Shown piece by piece: positions 1 through 8,468 of a stretch of 64,000 nt of DNA (position 1 is its first letter; each line of letters opens with the position of its first letter). The stretch comes from Methylobacterium dankookense. GTDB taxonomy: Bacteria > Pseudomonadota > Alphaproteobacteria > Rhizobiales > Beijerinckiaceae. Below the pieces are notes generated by a model. That model was given only the letters and a program-made list of their open reading frames with translations. It ran no database searches and had not been told where the DNA came from. The translations under genes were made by a program, and so were the position numbers. Location of the stretch: the NCBI RefSeq assembly GCF_902141855.1, contig NZ_CABFVH010000002.1, positions 1 through 64,000 on the forward strand, given 5' to 3'.

Positions 1-241
1 GAGCCGGCTTTGCAACGTTGCGTTCAGGGCTCCGCGGCGTCCCGCGTCACCCCGACCGCGCCAGCCATGCCCCCGGCGGACAATCCGCGCGGGGCCGAAA
101 GCGCATGTGCCCTTCCTCCCCGCAGCGGTCGAGCGGACGATGCGGTTCGCGCCCGATCGGGCCGCGGGACCCCGCCGCGACGCGGGGCGAAATCTGTGGT
201 AGAGGCCGCCGCCCGGCCCTGGATGAGGAATTGAGCGGCCG
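1..241. other. Non-coding region upstream of miaB
   Basis: No convincing coding sequence is visible on either strand; open frames here are compositional artefacts of high GC. The only recognisable element is a 27-base motif at 22-48 that recurs near 22.4 kb. The miaB promoter presumably lies here or upstream of the window. Confidence 0.5.
22..48 (+). repeat. Dispersed 27-bp intergenic repeat, copy 1
   Basis: This stretch matches the reverse complement of 22386-22412 with one mismatch (26 of 27 bases). It contains the short palindrome CGCGG-n-CCGCG. Both copies lie in intergenic DNA, and similarity fades beyond the core. Function is unknown; a dispersed repeat or a protein-binding site are both possible. 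Confidence 0.55.
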
Positions 242-1606
242 GTGGACGGACAAGCGGGACGGGACGCGTTGAAGAAAGCCTTCGTCAAATCCTACGGCTG
301 CCAGATGAACGCCTACGACGCCGCCCGCATGGCGGACGTCCTCGGCGCCGAGGGCTTCGCCCCGACCGAGTCCGTGGAGGAGGCCGACGTCGTCGTCCTC
401 AACACCTGCCACATCCGCGAGAAGGCGGCCGAGAAGGTCTATTCCGAGCTCGGGCGCCTGCGCGAGCTGAAGGGCGAGCGCAAGCGGGCCGGCCTCGACA
501 CCCGCATCGTGGTGGCCGGCTGCGTGGCGCAGGCGGAAGGGGCGGAGATCGTCGCGCGCCAGCCCGCGGTCGACGTGGTGGTCGGCCCCCAGAGCTACCA
601 CCGCCTGCCGGAGCTGCTGGCCCGCTCGCGCGAGCGCCGCGTCGTCGACACCGAGTTCCCGGCCGAGGACAAGTTCGACCACCTGCCCGCGCGCCGCAAC
701 CGCGGGGTGACCGCCTTCCTCACCGTGCAGGAGGGCTGCGACAAGTTCTGCGCCTTCTGCGTGGTGCCCTATACCCGCGGCGCCGAGGTCTCGCGCTCCG
801 TCGCCGCCGTGCTGGCCGAGGCGGAGAGGCTCGTGGCCGAGGGGGTGCGCGAGATCACCCTGATCGGCCAGAACGTGAACGCCTATCACGGGGCGGGCGC
901 GGACGGCGCGGCGGCGAGCCTGCCCGACCTGATGCGCGCCGTAGCCGCGATCCCGGGCGTCGCCCGGATCCGCTACACCACGAGCCATCCCAACGACATG
1001 GCCGACGACCTGATCCGGGCCCATGCCGAGATCCCGGCCCTGATGCCCTATCTGCACCTGCCGGTGCAGTCCGGCTCGGACCGGATCCTCAAGGCGATGA
1101 ACCGCAAGCACACGGGCGACCAGTACCGCCGCCTGATCGAGCGGGTGCGGGCGAGCCGGCCGGACATCGCCCTCTCCTCCGACTTCATCGTCGGCTTCCC
1201 CGGCGAGACCGATGCGGACTTCGCCGAGACGATGCGGCTCGTGGAGGAGGTCGGCTTCGAGAGCGCCTTCTCCTTCAAGTACAGCTCCCGTCCCGGCACG
1301 CCCGCGGCCGAGCGGGCCGACGCGGTGCCGGAGCCGGTGAAGTCCGAGCGCCTCGCCGCGCTCCAGGCCCTGCTCGATGCCCAGCGCCATGCCTACCAGC
1401 GCGCCGCCGAGGGGCAGGTGGTCGAGGTTCTGGTCGAGAAGGCCGGGCGCCATCCCGGCCAGGTCGCGGGCAAGACGCCGCACATGCTGGCGGTGCATTT
1501 CGAGGCCCCCACATCGACCATCGGCAGCGTGGTGTCCGTGCGCATCCGCGAGGCGGGGGCGAACAGCCTCTACGGCGAGCTGGCGACCCGGGCCGAGGCC
1601 GCGTGA
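242..1606 (+). CDS. miaB: tRNA-2-methylthio-N6-dimethylallyladenosine synthase
   Basis: Radical-SAM methylthiotransferase that converts i6A37 to ms2i6A37 in tRNAs. The order is an N-terminal UPF0004 domain beginning KSYGCQMN, then a radical SAM domain with the cluster motif C166-x3-C170-x2-C173 (GCDKFCAFC), then a C-terminal TRAM domain. Length (454 aa) is normal for the family. The frame opens with GTG at 242; an in-frame TTG at 269 (giving [10 protein letters not shown]) fits homologues equally well and may be the true start. It heads the conserved series miaB-phoH-ybeY-corC-lnt, all on the same strand with short gaps. Confidence 0.96.
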   Translation: MDGQAGRDALKKAFVKSYGCQMNAYDAARMADVLGAEGFAPTESVEEADVVVLNTCHIREKAAEKVYSELGRLRELKGERKRAGLDTRIVVAGCVAQAEGAEIVARQPAVDVVVGPQSYHRLPELLARSRERRVVDTEFPAEDKFDHLPARRNRGVTAFLTVQEGCDKFCAFCVVPYTRGAEVSRSVAAVLAEAERLVAEGVREITLIGQNVNAYHGAGADGAAASLPDLMRAVAAIPGVARIRYTTSHPNDMADDLIRAHAEIPALMPYLHLPVQSGSDRILKAMNRKHTGDQYRRLIERVRASRPDIALSSDFIVGFPGETDADFAETMRLVEEVGFESAFSFKYSSRPGTPAAERADAVPEPVKSERLAALQALLDAQRHAYQRAAEGQVVEVLVEKAGRHPGQVAGKTPHMLAVHFEAPTSTIGSVVSVRIREAGANSLYGELATRAEAA

Positions 1607-1621
1607 ATCGATGCAGCATCA

Positions 1622-1647
1622 CCCCCTCCCCGCTCTGCGGGGGAGGA
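1622..1647. repeat. Short GC hairpin between miaB and phoH
   Basis: An imperfect CCTCCCCG / CGGGGGAGG stem resembles the outer arm of the larger intergenic inverted repeats at 22.9, 26.6 and 35.0 kb. No T-run follows, so it may be a processing or attenuation hairpin, or a remnant of that repeat family. Confidence 0.4.
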
Positions 1648-1681
1648 GCGGTCCGCGTCCCATCACCAGAGGACATCGTTC

Positions 1682-2785
1682 GTGACGCCAGCTGACGGAT
1701 CGGCCGGTCGCGGCACGCCGCGCCCGCGGGGCGGCAATCCCCGCAGCGGCCCCTACGAGACCGCCGAGATCTCGCTGACCTTCGACGACAACCGCCTCGC
1801 GAGCCTCGTCTTCGGCCAGTACGACCAGAACGTCGCCCATATCGAGCGCAAGCTCGGCGTGACCGCGACGGCGCTCGGCAACCATCTCGTGGTCAAGGGC
1901 CCGCCGGATGGTGCCGAGCTGGCGCGCCGCGTCTTCGAGAAGCTCTACGACCGCGCCCGCGAGGGCGGCCCGCTGACCCTCGGCGAGGTGGACGGGGCGA
2001 TCCAGGAGGCGACGCTCCAGGGCAACCTGTTCCCGCAGGCCGAGATCCCGGCCGAGAGCAATGGCGGCCAGCGCTTCGAGCAGATCGCCACCCGCCGCCG
2101 CGGCGCGGTCCGCGCCCGCAACGCCGCGCAGGACGCCTACATCAAGCTCCTGCGCACCAACGAGCTGGTCTTCGCGGAGGGGCCCGCCGGCACCGGCAAG
2201 ACCTGGCTCGCCGTCGGCCACGCGGTCTCGCTGCTGGAGCAGGGCCATGCCGAGCGGCTGATCCTGTCGCGCCCCGCCGTCGAGGCCGGCGAGCGCCTCG
2301 GCTTCCTGCCGGGCGACATGCGCGAGAAGGTCGATCCCTATCTGCGGCCGATCTACGACGCCCTCTACGACTTCATGGAGGCGCGCCACGTCGACCGCGG
2401 GCTGCAGACCGGCATCATCGAGATCGCGCCGCTGGCCTTCATGCGCGGGCGCACCCTCACCAACGCCGTGGTGCTGCTGGACGAGGCGCAGAACACCACC
2501 TCCATGCAGATGAAGATGTTCCTCACCCGCCTCGGCGAGGGCTCGCGCATGATCATCACCGGCGATCCGAGCCAGATCGACCTGCCGCCGGGGCAGAAAT
2601 CCGGCCTCGTGGAGGCGGTGCAGGTGCTCGACGGGGTCGAGGGCATCGGCCGCGTCACCTTCAAGGACGTGGACGTGGTCCGCCACGACCTCGTCCGCCG
2701 CATCGTCACGGCCTACGAGCGCGCCGCCCACGGCGAATCGGAGGCGGACCGCAACCCGAATCCGCGGCGCCGACCGCTCGCCTGA
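1682..2785 (+). CDS. phoH: PhoH family ATPase
   Basis: Cytoplasmic P-loop ATPase of the PhoH/YbeZ type, the usual partner of the RNase YbeY in RNA metabolism. Walker A is GPAGTGKT at residues 167-174, and Walker B with DEAQN begins at D267. The N-terminal ~130 residues contain the KH-like region of YbeZ proteins, after a Gly/Arg/Pro-rich leader. The GTG start at 1682 is the first in frame; the leader is poorly conserved, so the start is less sure than the frame. ybeY follows after 2 bp, which indicates coupled translation. Confidence 0.93.
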   Translation: MTPADGSAGRGTPRPRGGNPRSGPYETAEISLTFDDNRLASLVFGQYDQNVAHIERKLGVTATALGNHLVVKGPPDGAELARRVFEKLYDRAREGGPLTLGEVDGAIQEATLQGNLFPQAEIPAESNGGQRFEQIATRRRGAVRARNAAQDAYIKLLRTNELVFAEGPAGTGKTWLAVGHAVSLLEQGHAERLILSRPAVEAGERLGFLPGDMREKVDPYLRPIYDALYDFMEARHVDRGLQTGIIEIAPLAFMRGRTLTNAVVLLDEAQNTTSMQMKMFLTRLGEGSRMIITGDPSQIDLPPGQKSGLVEAVQVLDGVEGIGRVTFKDVDVVRHDLVRRIVTAYERAAHGESEADRNPNPRRRPLA

Positions 2786-2787
2786 TC

Positions 2788-3291
2788 ATGACGCTCGAGA
2801 TCGACATCGCCGTCGAGGACCCGCGCTGGGAGGATTCGGTCGCGGATCTGGAGGCCCTGGTGATTCGCGCCGTCGAGGCCGGGCTCGCCGCCGCGCCCGA
2901 GCCGCCCGAGGGCGCCGTCGAGATCAGCGTGCTGCTCGCCGACGACGAGACGGTGCGCGACCTCAACCGCACCTGGCGCGCGAAGGACAAGCCCACCAAC
3001 GTGCTCTCCTTCCCGGCCGCCCCGCAGCCGAGCCATGCGGGGGTCGCGAAGCCCCTCGGCGACCTCGTTCTTGCGTATGACACGTTGGTGCGCGAGAGTG
3101 AGGAGCAGTCGAAGCCCCTCGACCACCACCTCGCCCACCTCCTCGTTCATGGCACCCTGCACCTGCTTGGCCAGGACCACGAGACCGGCGAGGCCGAGGC
3201 CGACGCCATGGAAGCGCTGGAGATCGCGGCGCTGGCCGGGCTCGGCATCCCGAACCCCTACGCCGACGAGCCAGGGCCCGCGCAGGGCTGA
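2788..3291 (+). CDS. ybeY: Endoribonuclease YbeY
   Basis: Single-strand endoribonuclease for 16S rRNA 3'-end maturation and ribosome quality control. The zinc-binding signature HGTLHLLGQDH is intact: H121, H125 and H131 match the H-x3-H-x5-H motif. The 167-residue length is typical. It lies 2 bp after phoH and 30 bp before the CorC-like gene, in a conserved order. Confidence 0.96.
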   Translation: MTLEIDIAVEDPRWEDSVADLEALVIRAVEAGLAAAPEPPEGAVEISVLLADDETVRDLNRTWRAKDKPTNVLSFPAAPQPSHAGVAKPLGDLVLAYDTLVRESEEQSKPLDHHLAHLLVHGTLHLLGQDHETGEAEADAMEALEIAALAGLGIPNPYADEPGPAQG

Positions 3292-3321
3292 GCGGCTTTT
3301 CCCACCCCGAAACCGGACGAC

Positions 3322-4416
3322 ATGACCAACGACCGAAGTCGCGGCGCGGCCCAGGCCGCGCCCTTTCCCGAAGGCGAGACGAGCCAGCCGCGCGAGCCCT
3401 GGTACGACCGCCTCCTGCAGGCCCTGCACCTCAAGCCGCGCGAATCGCTGCGCGGCGAGATCGAGGAGGCGCTGGCCGAGCCCGATACCGGCGAGAACGG
3501 CTTCTCGGCCTACGAGCGGGCGATGCTCAAGAACGTGCTCGGCCTGCACAAGGTCCGCGTGGACGACGTGATGATCCCGCGTGCCGACATCGTCGCGGTG
3601 TCGAGCGAGACGAGCCTCGACGACCTGCTCCGGGTGTTCCGCACCGCCGGCCATTCGCGCCTGCCGGTCTACGACGACACGCTCGACAACCCCCGGGGCA
3701 TGGTCCACATCCGCGACTTCGTGGACCACATCGCCTCCCGGGCCGAGCCGGCGCAGCGCCGGCCCGCGCCCGCGAACGGCGCCGATCCCGAGCGGCCGGT
3801 GCCGCGCATCCGGCGCAGCCCCGCCCGGGCGCTGCGCGCGTTCAACCTCGGCAACGTGGACCTCTCGGCCTCGCTCGCCTCCACCAAGATCCTGCGCCCG
3901 GTCCTGTTCGTGCCGCCCTCCATGCCGGCCATCGACCTGCTGGTGCGGATGCAGGCGACGCGCACCCACATGGCCCTCGTCATCGACGAGTACGGCGGCA
4001 CCGACGGCCTGATCTCGATCGAGGACCTGATCGAGATGGTGGTCGGCGACATCGAGGACGAGCACGACGTGGCCGAGGGCCAGCTCGTCCAGCGGGTCGA
4101 CGGCGAGCCGGAGGTCTTCGTCGCCGATGCCCGCGCGCCGCTCGCCGAGGTCTCGGAGGCGACCGGCGTCGACCTCGTGGCGGCTGTCGGCGAGATGGCC
4201 GAGGAGATCGACACGCTGGGCGGCATGGTGGTGACGCTGGCCGGCCGCGTGCCCGCCCGCGGCGAGATGATCGAAGGCCCGGGCGAGCTCGCCTTCGAGG
4301 TGCTCGACGCCGATCCCCGCCGCCTCAAGCGCCTGCGCGTCCAGCGCGGCCCCGCCCGGATCGAGGCGGTGGTGCCGCTCGCCCTGCCCCCGCCGGCGAC
4401 GCCGCCCGCGGCGTGA
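3322..4416 (+). CDS. CBS-domain CorC/HlyC-like protein
   Basis: Cytosolic CBS-pair protein of the CorC/HlyC (TlyC) group, linked in other bacteria to Mg2+/Co2+ efflux and acid or heat tolerance. The first CBS begins near [14 protein letters not shown] (about residue 75) and the second near [17 protein letters not shown]. About 45 residues rich in Arg, Pro and Ala separate the two. The C-terminal transporter-associated domain starts near the [16 protein letters not shown] segment. No membrane segments are visible, so this is the soluble form. The name hemolysin often used for the family is historical. Confidence 0.88.
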   Translation: MTNDRSRGAAQAAPFPEGETSQPREPWYDRLLQALHLKPRESLRGEIEEALAEPDTGENGFSAYERAMLKNVLGLHKVRVDDVMIPRADIVAVSSETSLDDLLRVFRTAGHSRLPVYDDTLDNPRGMVHIRDFVDHIASRAEPAQRRPAPANGADPERPVPRIRRSPARALRAFNLGNVDLSASLASTKILRPVLFVPPSMPAIDLLVRMQATRTHMALVIDEYGGTDGLISIEDLIEMVVGDIEDEHDVAEGQLVQRVDGEPEVFVADARAPLAEVSEATGVDLVAAVGEMAEEIDTLGGMVVTLAGRVPARGEMIEGPGELAFEVLDADPRRLKRLRVQRGPARIEAVVPLALPPPATPPAA

Positions 4417-4504
4417 GATCGGCTTGGCGCATGAATTGGCGCATGAACCCTTCGGGCCGCTCCGGCGTTCTTGCCTGCACAATAGGCAACCCGGAGCAAC
4501 ACTC

Positions 4505-4684
4505 ATGCGCATGCGCACCCTCGTGCCGCTTCTCGGCCTGCTCGCACTGACGGCCTGCAAGGACGAGAAGAAGGCCGAGGCTCCCCCGCCGCCACCTGCG
4601 CCGAGCACCACCGCGCCGACGGCCCCGGCGCCGCCCCCGGCCAATCCCAACCCGGCGCCCGCCAACAAGCCGGCCGGCCAGTAG
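4505..4684 (+). CDS. Small Pro/Ala-rich lipoprotein
   Basis: A 59-residue protein with a lipoprotein signal peptide: MRMRTLVPLLGLLALTAC, lipobox LTAC with the modified cysteine at residue 18. The rest is charged (KDEKKAE) and then almost wholly Pro, Ala, Thr and Asn, so it is disordered. The ATG at 4505 was chosen because the hydrophobic signal begins there; in-frame ATGs upstream would bury the signal. It lies directly before lnt, whose product acylates lipoproteins. Function unknown; it could be a small periplasmic spacer or linker. Confidence 0.72.
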   Translation: MRMRTLVPLLGLLALTACKDEKKAEAPPPPPAPSTTAPTAPAPPPANPNPAPANKPAGQ

Positions 4685-4801
4685 GTCTGGTTTCCCGGAA
4701 CGCCCGGGGATAGGCCGCGTCATCGCGGGCCGAACGTCCCGGGCGTCACGGTTTCGACGCCTTCCCCCGGTCATGGGATCCCGCTACGGGGTCCCGGACC
4801 G

Positions 4802-6508
4802 ATGCAACTCAGCCTTCCTCTCCCTCACGCCCGCAGCGCCGCCCATCCGGGCGAGCCCCCGCGCGGCGCGGCCGGCGGCGCCGCCCCCATCCTGCGCCTC
4901 TCCGGCTGGCGCCGGCTCGGGCTGGCCTGGCTCGCGGGCGCCCTCGGAGCGCTCGCCATGCCGCCCTTCGGCTGGCTTCCGGCGCTCGCGGTCTCGCTCT
5001 CGCTGGCGGTCTGGCTCATGGACGGCACGGTCGCGGACCGTCCGACCCTGCGCCGCCTCCTGCCCTGCCTCCTCGTCGGCTGGGCCTGGGGCTTCGGCTA
5101 TCTCACGGCCGGCCTGTGGTGGCTGGGCTCGGCCTTCCTGGTCGAGGCCGAGGAATTCGCCTGGGCGCTGCCGCTCGGCGTCGTCGGCCTGCCCTTCGCC
5201 CTCGGGCTGTTCTACGGGGCCGGCTTCGCCGCCGCCGGCCTGCTCTGGCTGCGGGGTCCGGGACGCATCGCGGCCTTCGCCTTCGGCATCGCCGGGGCCG
5301 AGTGGCTGCGCGGGCACCTGTTCACCGGCTTTCCCTGGAACACCCTCGGCATGGCGCTCGGCCAGAACCTCTGGCTGATGCAGGCGGCTTCGGTCGTCGG
5401 CCTCTATGGGCTGACTCTGCTCGCGGTGCTGGTCTGCGCGGCGCCGGCCACGCTCCTCACCGGCTCGAACCCGCGCAGCCGTTTCGGGCCGAGCGCGGCC
5501 GCACTGATCGTGCTCGCGGCCCTAGCCTTCTACGGCTCCTCCCGCGCCGGCCCGGCGCCGGATCCCGTGGTGGCCGGCGTCCGCCTGCGCCTCGTCCAGC
5601 CGAACCTGCCCCAGGACGCCAAGTTCCGGCCCGAGAACCGCGACGACATCGTCGACCGCTACGTCGAGCTGACCCGGCGCGACCCCGAGCCCGGCGAGCC
5701 CCGCCCGACCCATATCATCTGGCCGGAATCAGCCTTCCCGTTCCTGATCCAGCGCGATCCGGCCTCCCTCGCCAAGGTCGGGGCCGGGCTCAAGCCGGGC
5801 CAGCTCCTGCTCACCGGAGCCGCCCGGGCCGAGGAGCCGCTGCCGGGCGAGCGCCTGCGCTACTACAACGCGATCATGGCGATCGAGCCGGGCGGCCGGA
5901 TCGCGGACACCTACGACAAGGTCCACCTCGTCCCCTTCGGCGAGTACCTGCCGGCGCCCCTCGACTGGGCCCTGCGCGCGGTGGGCCTGCGCCAGTTCGT
6001 GGCGATTCCCGGCGGCTTCACCCCCGGCAACCGGGCGGCGCAACGCATCCTCACCGTGGCCGGCCTGCCGCCGGTCGCCGCGACCATCTGCTACGAGGCG
6101 ATCTTCCCCGGCGCGATCCTGCCCGCGGGCGCGGCGGACGTCGCGAGCGAGCCGCCCGGCCTGATCCTGAACCTGACCAACGACGCGTGGTTCGGCGACA
6201 CGCCGGGCCCGCGCCAGCACCTCGCCCAGGCGCGGCTGCGTGCCGTCGAGGAGGGGCTGCCGCTGGTGCGCGACGCCAATACCGGGATCTCGGCGGTGAT
6301 CGACGCCCATGGCCGCGTCACCGCGAGTCTCCCCCTCGACAAGGAGCGCATCCTCGACGCCGACCTGCCGAGCCGCATCGTCGGCGGCACGCCCTACGCC
6401 AAGCTCGGCGACTGGCCCTTCGCGCTGATGCTCGCCGCCTGCCTCGGCGGGGCGCTGCGCGCGCGGATCCGGTCCACCAGGCAGTCATCGATCAGGATCC
6501 GAGGATGA
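4802..6508 (+). CDS. lnt: Apolipoprotein N-acyltransferase
   Basis: Inner-membrane enzyme adding the third acyl chain to the N-terminal cysteine of lipoproteins. Several hydrophobic segments occupy residues ~35-250, followed by a carbon-nitrogen hydrolase domain. The catalytic triad is visible as E309 (WPESAFPF), K373 (YDKVHLVPFGEY) and C430 (ATICYEAIFPG). Length (568 aa) is slightly above E. coli Lnt because of an N-terminal Pro/Ala-rich extension. The stop overlaps the start of the next gene by 4 bases (ATGA). Confidence 0.96.
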   Translation: MQLSLPLPHARSAAHPGEPPRGAAGGAAPILRLSGWRRLGLAWLAGALGALAMPPFGWLPALAVSLSLAVWLMDGTVADRPTLRRLLPCLLVGWAWGFGYLTAGLWWLGSAFLVEAEEFAWALPLGVVGLPFALGLFYGAGFAAAGLLWLRGPGRIAAFAFGIAGAEWLRGHLFTGFPWNTLGMALGQNLWLMQAASVVGLYGLTLLAVLVCAAPATLLTGSNPRSRFGPSAAALIVLAALAFYGSSRAGPAPDPVVAGVRLRLVQPNLPQDAKFRPENRDDIVDRYVELTRRDPEPGEPRPTHIIWPESAFPFLIQRDPASLAKVGAGLKPGQLLLTGAARAEEPLPGERLRYYNAIMAIEPGGRIADTYDKVHLVPFGEYLPAPLDWALRAVGLRQFVAIPGGFTPGNRAAQRILTVAGLPPVAATICYEAIFPGAILPAGAADVASEPPGLILNLTNDAWFGDTPGPRQHLAQARLRAVEEGLPLVRDANTGISAVIDAHGRVTASLPLDKERILDADLPSRIVGGTPYAKLGDWPFALMLAACLGGALRARIRSTRQSSIRIRG

Positions 6509-7683
6509 CAGCCGCAAGCGCGCGCATGCCGAGCCCGCTCCTGCTCGGCGCCGGCCTGATGCTGGTCGCCTTCAACCTGCGCCCGGCGCTCACCACGGTG
6601 GGGCCGCTCCTCGCCGCGATCCGCGAGGGCACCGGCCTCGGCACCACCGGCGCGGCGGTGCTGACCATGCTGCCGGTCCTGTTCCTCGGCATCGCCAGCG
6701 TGCTCGGGCCGCGCGTCAGCCGGTGGATCGGGCCCGACCGCGGCATCCTGCTCGCGAGCGCCGTGGTCGCCGCCGGCCTGTCGCTCCGCGCCATCGGAGG
6801 GCTGGTGCCACTTTTCGGCGGAGCCTGCGTCGCCGCGCTCGGGATCGGGCTCGCGGGCGTGCTGATCCCGGGCCTCGTGAAGCGCGAGTTTCCGGGCCAG
6901 GCCGGCCTGATGACCGGCCTCTACACCATGACGCTCTGCCTCGGAGCGGCGGCGGGGGCCGGCCTCACCGTGCCGCTGCAGGACCTGTTCGGCGGGAGCT
7001 GGGCGCTGGCGCTCGCCGCCTGGGCGCTGCCCGCCGCGCTCGCCACCCTCGCCTGGGCGCCCTTCGCGCGGCCGAGCCTGGCTCCGGCCACGGCGAGTTC
7101 TGGGGGCCTGCGCCCGGCGGTCTGGCGCTCGCCGCTCGCCTGGCAGGTCACCGGATTCATGGGGCTGCAGTCCTCGCTCGCCTACATCATGTTCGGCTGG
7201 GTTCCCCTCGTCCTGCACGACCGCGGGCTCAGCACCGTCGATGCCGGCTTCGTCGCCGCCCTGATGAGCGTCGGGCAAGCCCCCGCCGCCCTGCTCGTCC
7301 CGACCTTCGCCGCGCGCCTCAAGGACCAGCGCGGGGCGGCCCTCGCCATTGTCGGGCTGACGCTCGCGACCTATCTCCTCGTCGTCTTCGGGCCGCTCTG
7401 GCTCGTCGTGCCGGCGACGCTGGGGCACGGTTTCGGCCTCGGCGGCTGCTTCGGGCTCGGCCTCACCATCATCGTGCTGCGGGTTCGCGACGCGGCCGGC
7501 GCCGCGGCCCTTTCGGCGATGGCCCAGGGCGTCGGCTACACCATCGCCTCCCTCGGCCCCCTCGGGTTCGGCCTCGCGCACGAGATCGGCGGCGGCTGGG
7601 TGCTGCCCTCGGCCCTGTTCTGCGCGCTGAGCCTCGGGGCGGCCGGGTTCAGCCTCGGTGCCGGGCGCGACCGTCACCTGTGA
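6505..7683 (+). CDS. MFS transporter, CynX/NimT type
   Basis: A 392-residue carrier with about 12 hydrophobic segments. The start (LLLGAGLMLVAFNLRPALT) and the following GPLL region match the CynX/NimT family, whose members carry cyanate, 2-nitroimidazole or small organic anions. The substrate here cannot be told from sequence. The ATG at 6505 overlaps the lnt stop, so translation is probably coupled. Downstream spacing to cysC is 131 bp. Confidence 0.85.
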   Translation: MTAASARMPSPLLLGAGLMLVAFNLRPALTTVGPLLAAIREGTGLGTTGAAVLTMLPVLFLGIASVLGPRVSRWIGPDRGILLASAVVAAGLSLRAIGGLVPLFGGACVAALGIGLAGVLIPGLVKREFPGQAGLMTGLYTMTLCLGAAAGAGLTVPLQDLFGGSWALALAAWALPAALATLAWAPFARPSLAPATASSGGLRPAVWRSPLAWQVTGFMGLQSSLAYIMFGWVPLVLHDRGLSTVDAGFVAALMSVGQAPAALLVPTFAARLKDQRGAALAIVGLTLATYLLVVFGPLWLVVPATLGHGFGLGGCFGLGLTIIVLRVRDAAGAAALSAMAQGVGYTIASLGPLGFGLAHEIGGGWVLPSALFCALSLGAAGFSLGAGRDRHL

Positions 7684-7814
7684 CGGAGATCAGTCCGGCG
7701 CAAGCAAGCACGGTAGAATGGGTCCGTGGCGGCGCTCGATCGCAATATTTGCGGCATCGTCGGGCCCCGCTCTAGAAGGGGCCGTCGCCCGAAGCCCGCG
7801 GAGGGGTCGTCCCG

Positions 7815-8441
7815 TTGTCCCAGTCCTCAGCCGCCGAGGGGGCGCCCCGCTCCCGCAACCTGACGTGGCAGACGCTGCAGCCGCGCGAGGAGCGCTGGCG
7901 CGCGCTCGGCCAGCGGCCGGCCATCGCCTGGTTCACCGGCCTGTCGGGCGCCGGCAAGTCGAGCATCGCCAACGCTGTTGACCGCGCGCTGATGCGGGCC
8001 GGCCGCCACACCATGGTGCTCGACGGCGACAACCTGCGCCACGGGCTCAACCGCGACCTCGGCTTCAGCGCCGCCGATCGCACCGAGAACATCCGCCGCG
8101 CCGCCGAGACCGCCCGGCTGATGGCCGAGGCCGGCCTCGTGGTGATCGTCTCGCTGATCTCGCCCTTCCGCGAGGAGCGCGCCATGGCCCGGCGCATCGC
8201 GGGCGACGTGCCGTTCCGCGAGGTCTTCATCGACACGCCGCTCGCGGTCTGCGAGGCGCGCGACCCGAAGGGGCTCTACGACCGGGCGCGGGCGGGCAAG
8301 ATCCCGGACTTCACCGGCATCTCCGCCCCCTACGAGGCGCCCGATGCGCCCGACCTCGTGATCCGCACGCAGGGGCTGACGGTGGAGGATTCGGCCGGCG
8401 GCCTGACCGCGGAGCTCCTGCGCCTCAGCGCGCAGGACTGA
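7815..8441 (+). CDS. cysC: Adenylylsulfate kinase
   Basis: Phosphorylates APS to PAPS in sulfate assimilation or sulfation. The P-loop GLSGAGKS is at residues 42-49, followed by the DGDNLRHGLNRDLGFS substrate-binding segment and the EVFIDTPLAVCEARDPKGLY segment, all typical of CysC. The TTG start at 7815 is the best in-frame choice and leaves a normal 208-residue protein. No cysD or cysN (sulfate adenylyltransferase) is in the window, so this is a stand-alone copy. It converges on the HerA-like gene with 27 bp between stops. Confidence 0.94.
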   Translation: MSQSSAAEGAPRSRNLTWQTLQPREERWRALGQRPAIAWFTGLSGAGKSSIANAVDRALMRAGRHTMVLDGDNLRHGLNRDLGFSAADRTENIRRAAETARLMAEAGLVVIVSLISPFREERAMARRIAGDVPFREVFIDTPLAVCEARDPKGLYDRARAGKIPDFTGISAPYEAPDAPDLVIRTQGLTVEDSAGGLTAELLRLSAQD

Positions 8442-8468
8442 CCCCTTCGGAATCCCAACCCGGCGGGA

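Noticed and set aside
47..1498. 483-codon antisense frame opposite miaB
   Set aside because: His/Arg/Gly-rich antisense frames are expected in DNA of this GC content; no domain or ribosome site. The same applies to the other long antisense frames, such as 2713-4668.
5116..7683. 855-codon open frame covering part of lnt and the MFS gene
   Set aside because: Only its 3' part (from 6505) encodes the MFS carrier. The 5' part is an Arg/Pro/Gly-rich shadow of lnt in another frame.
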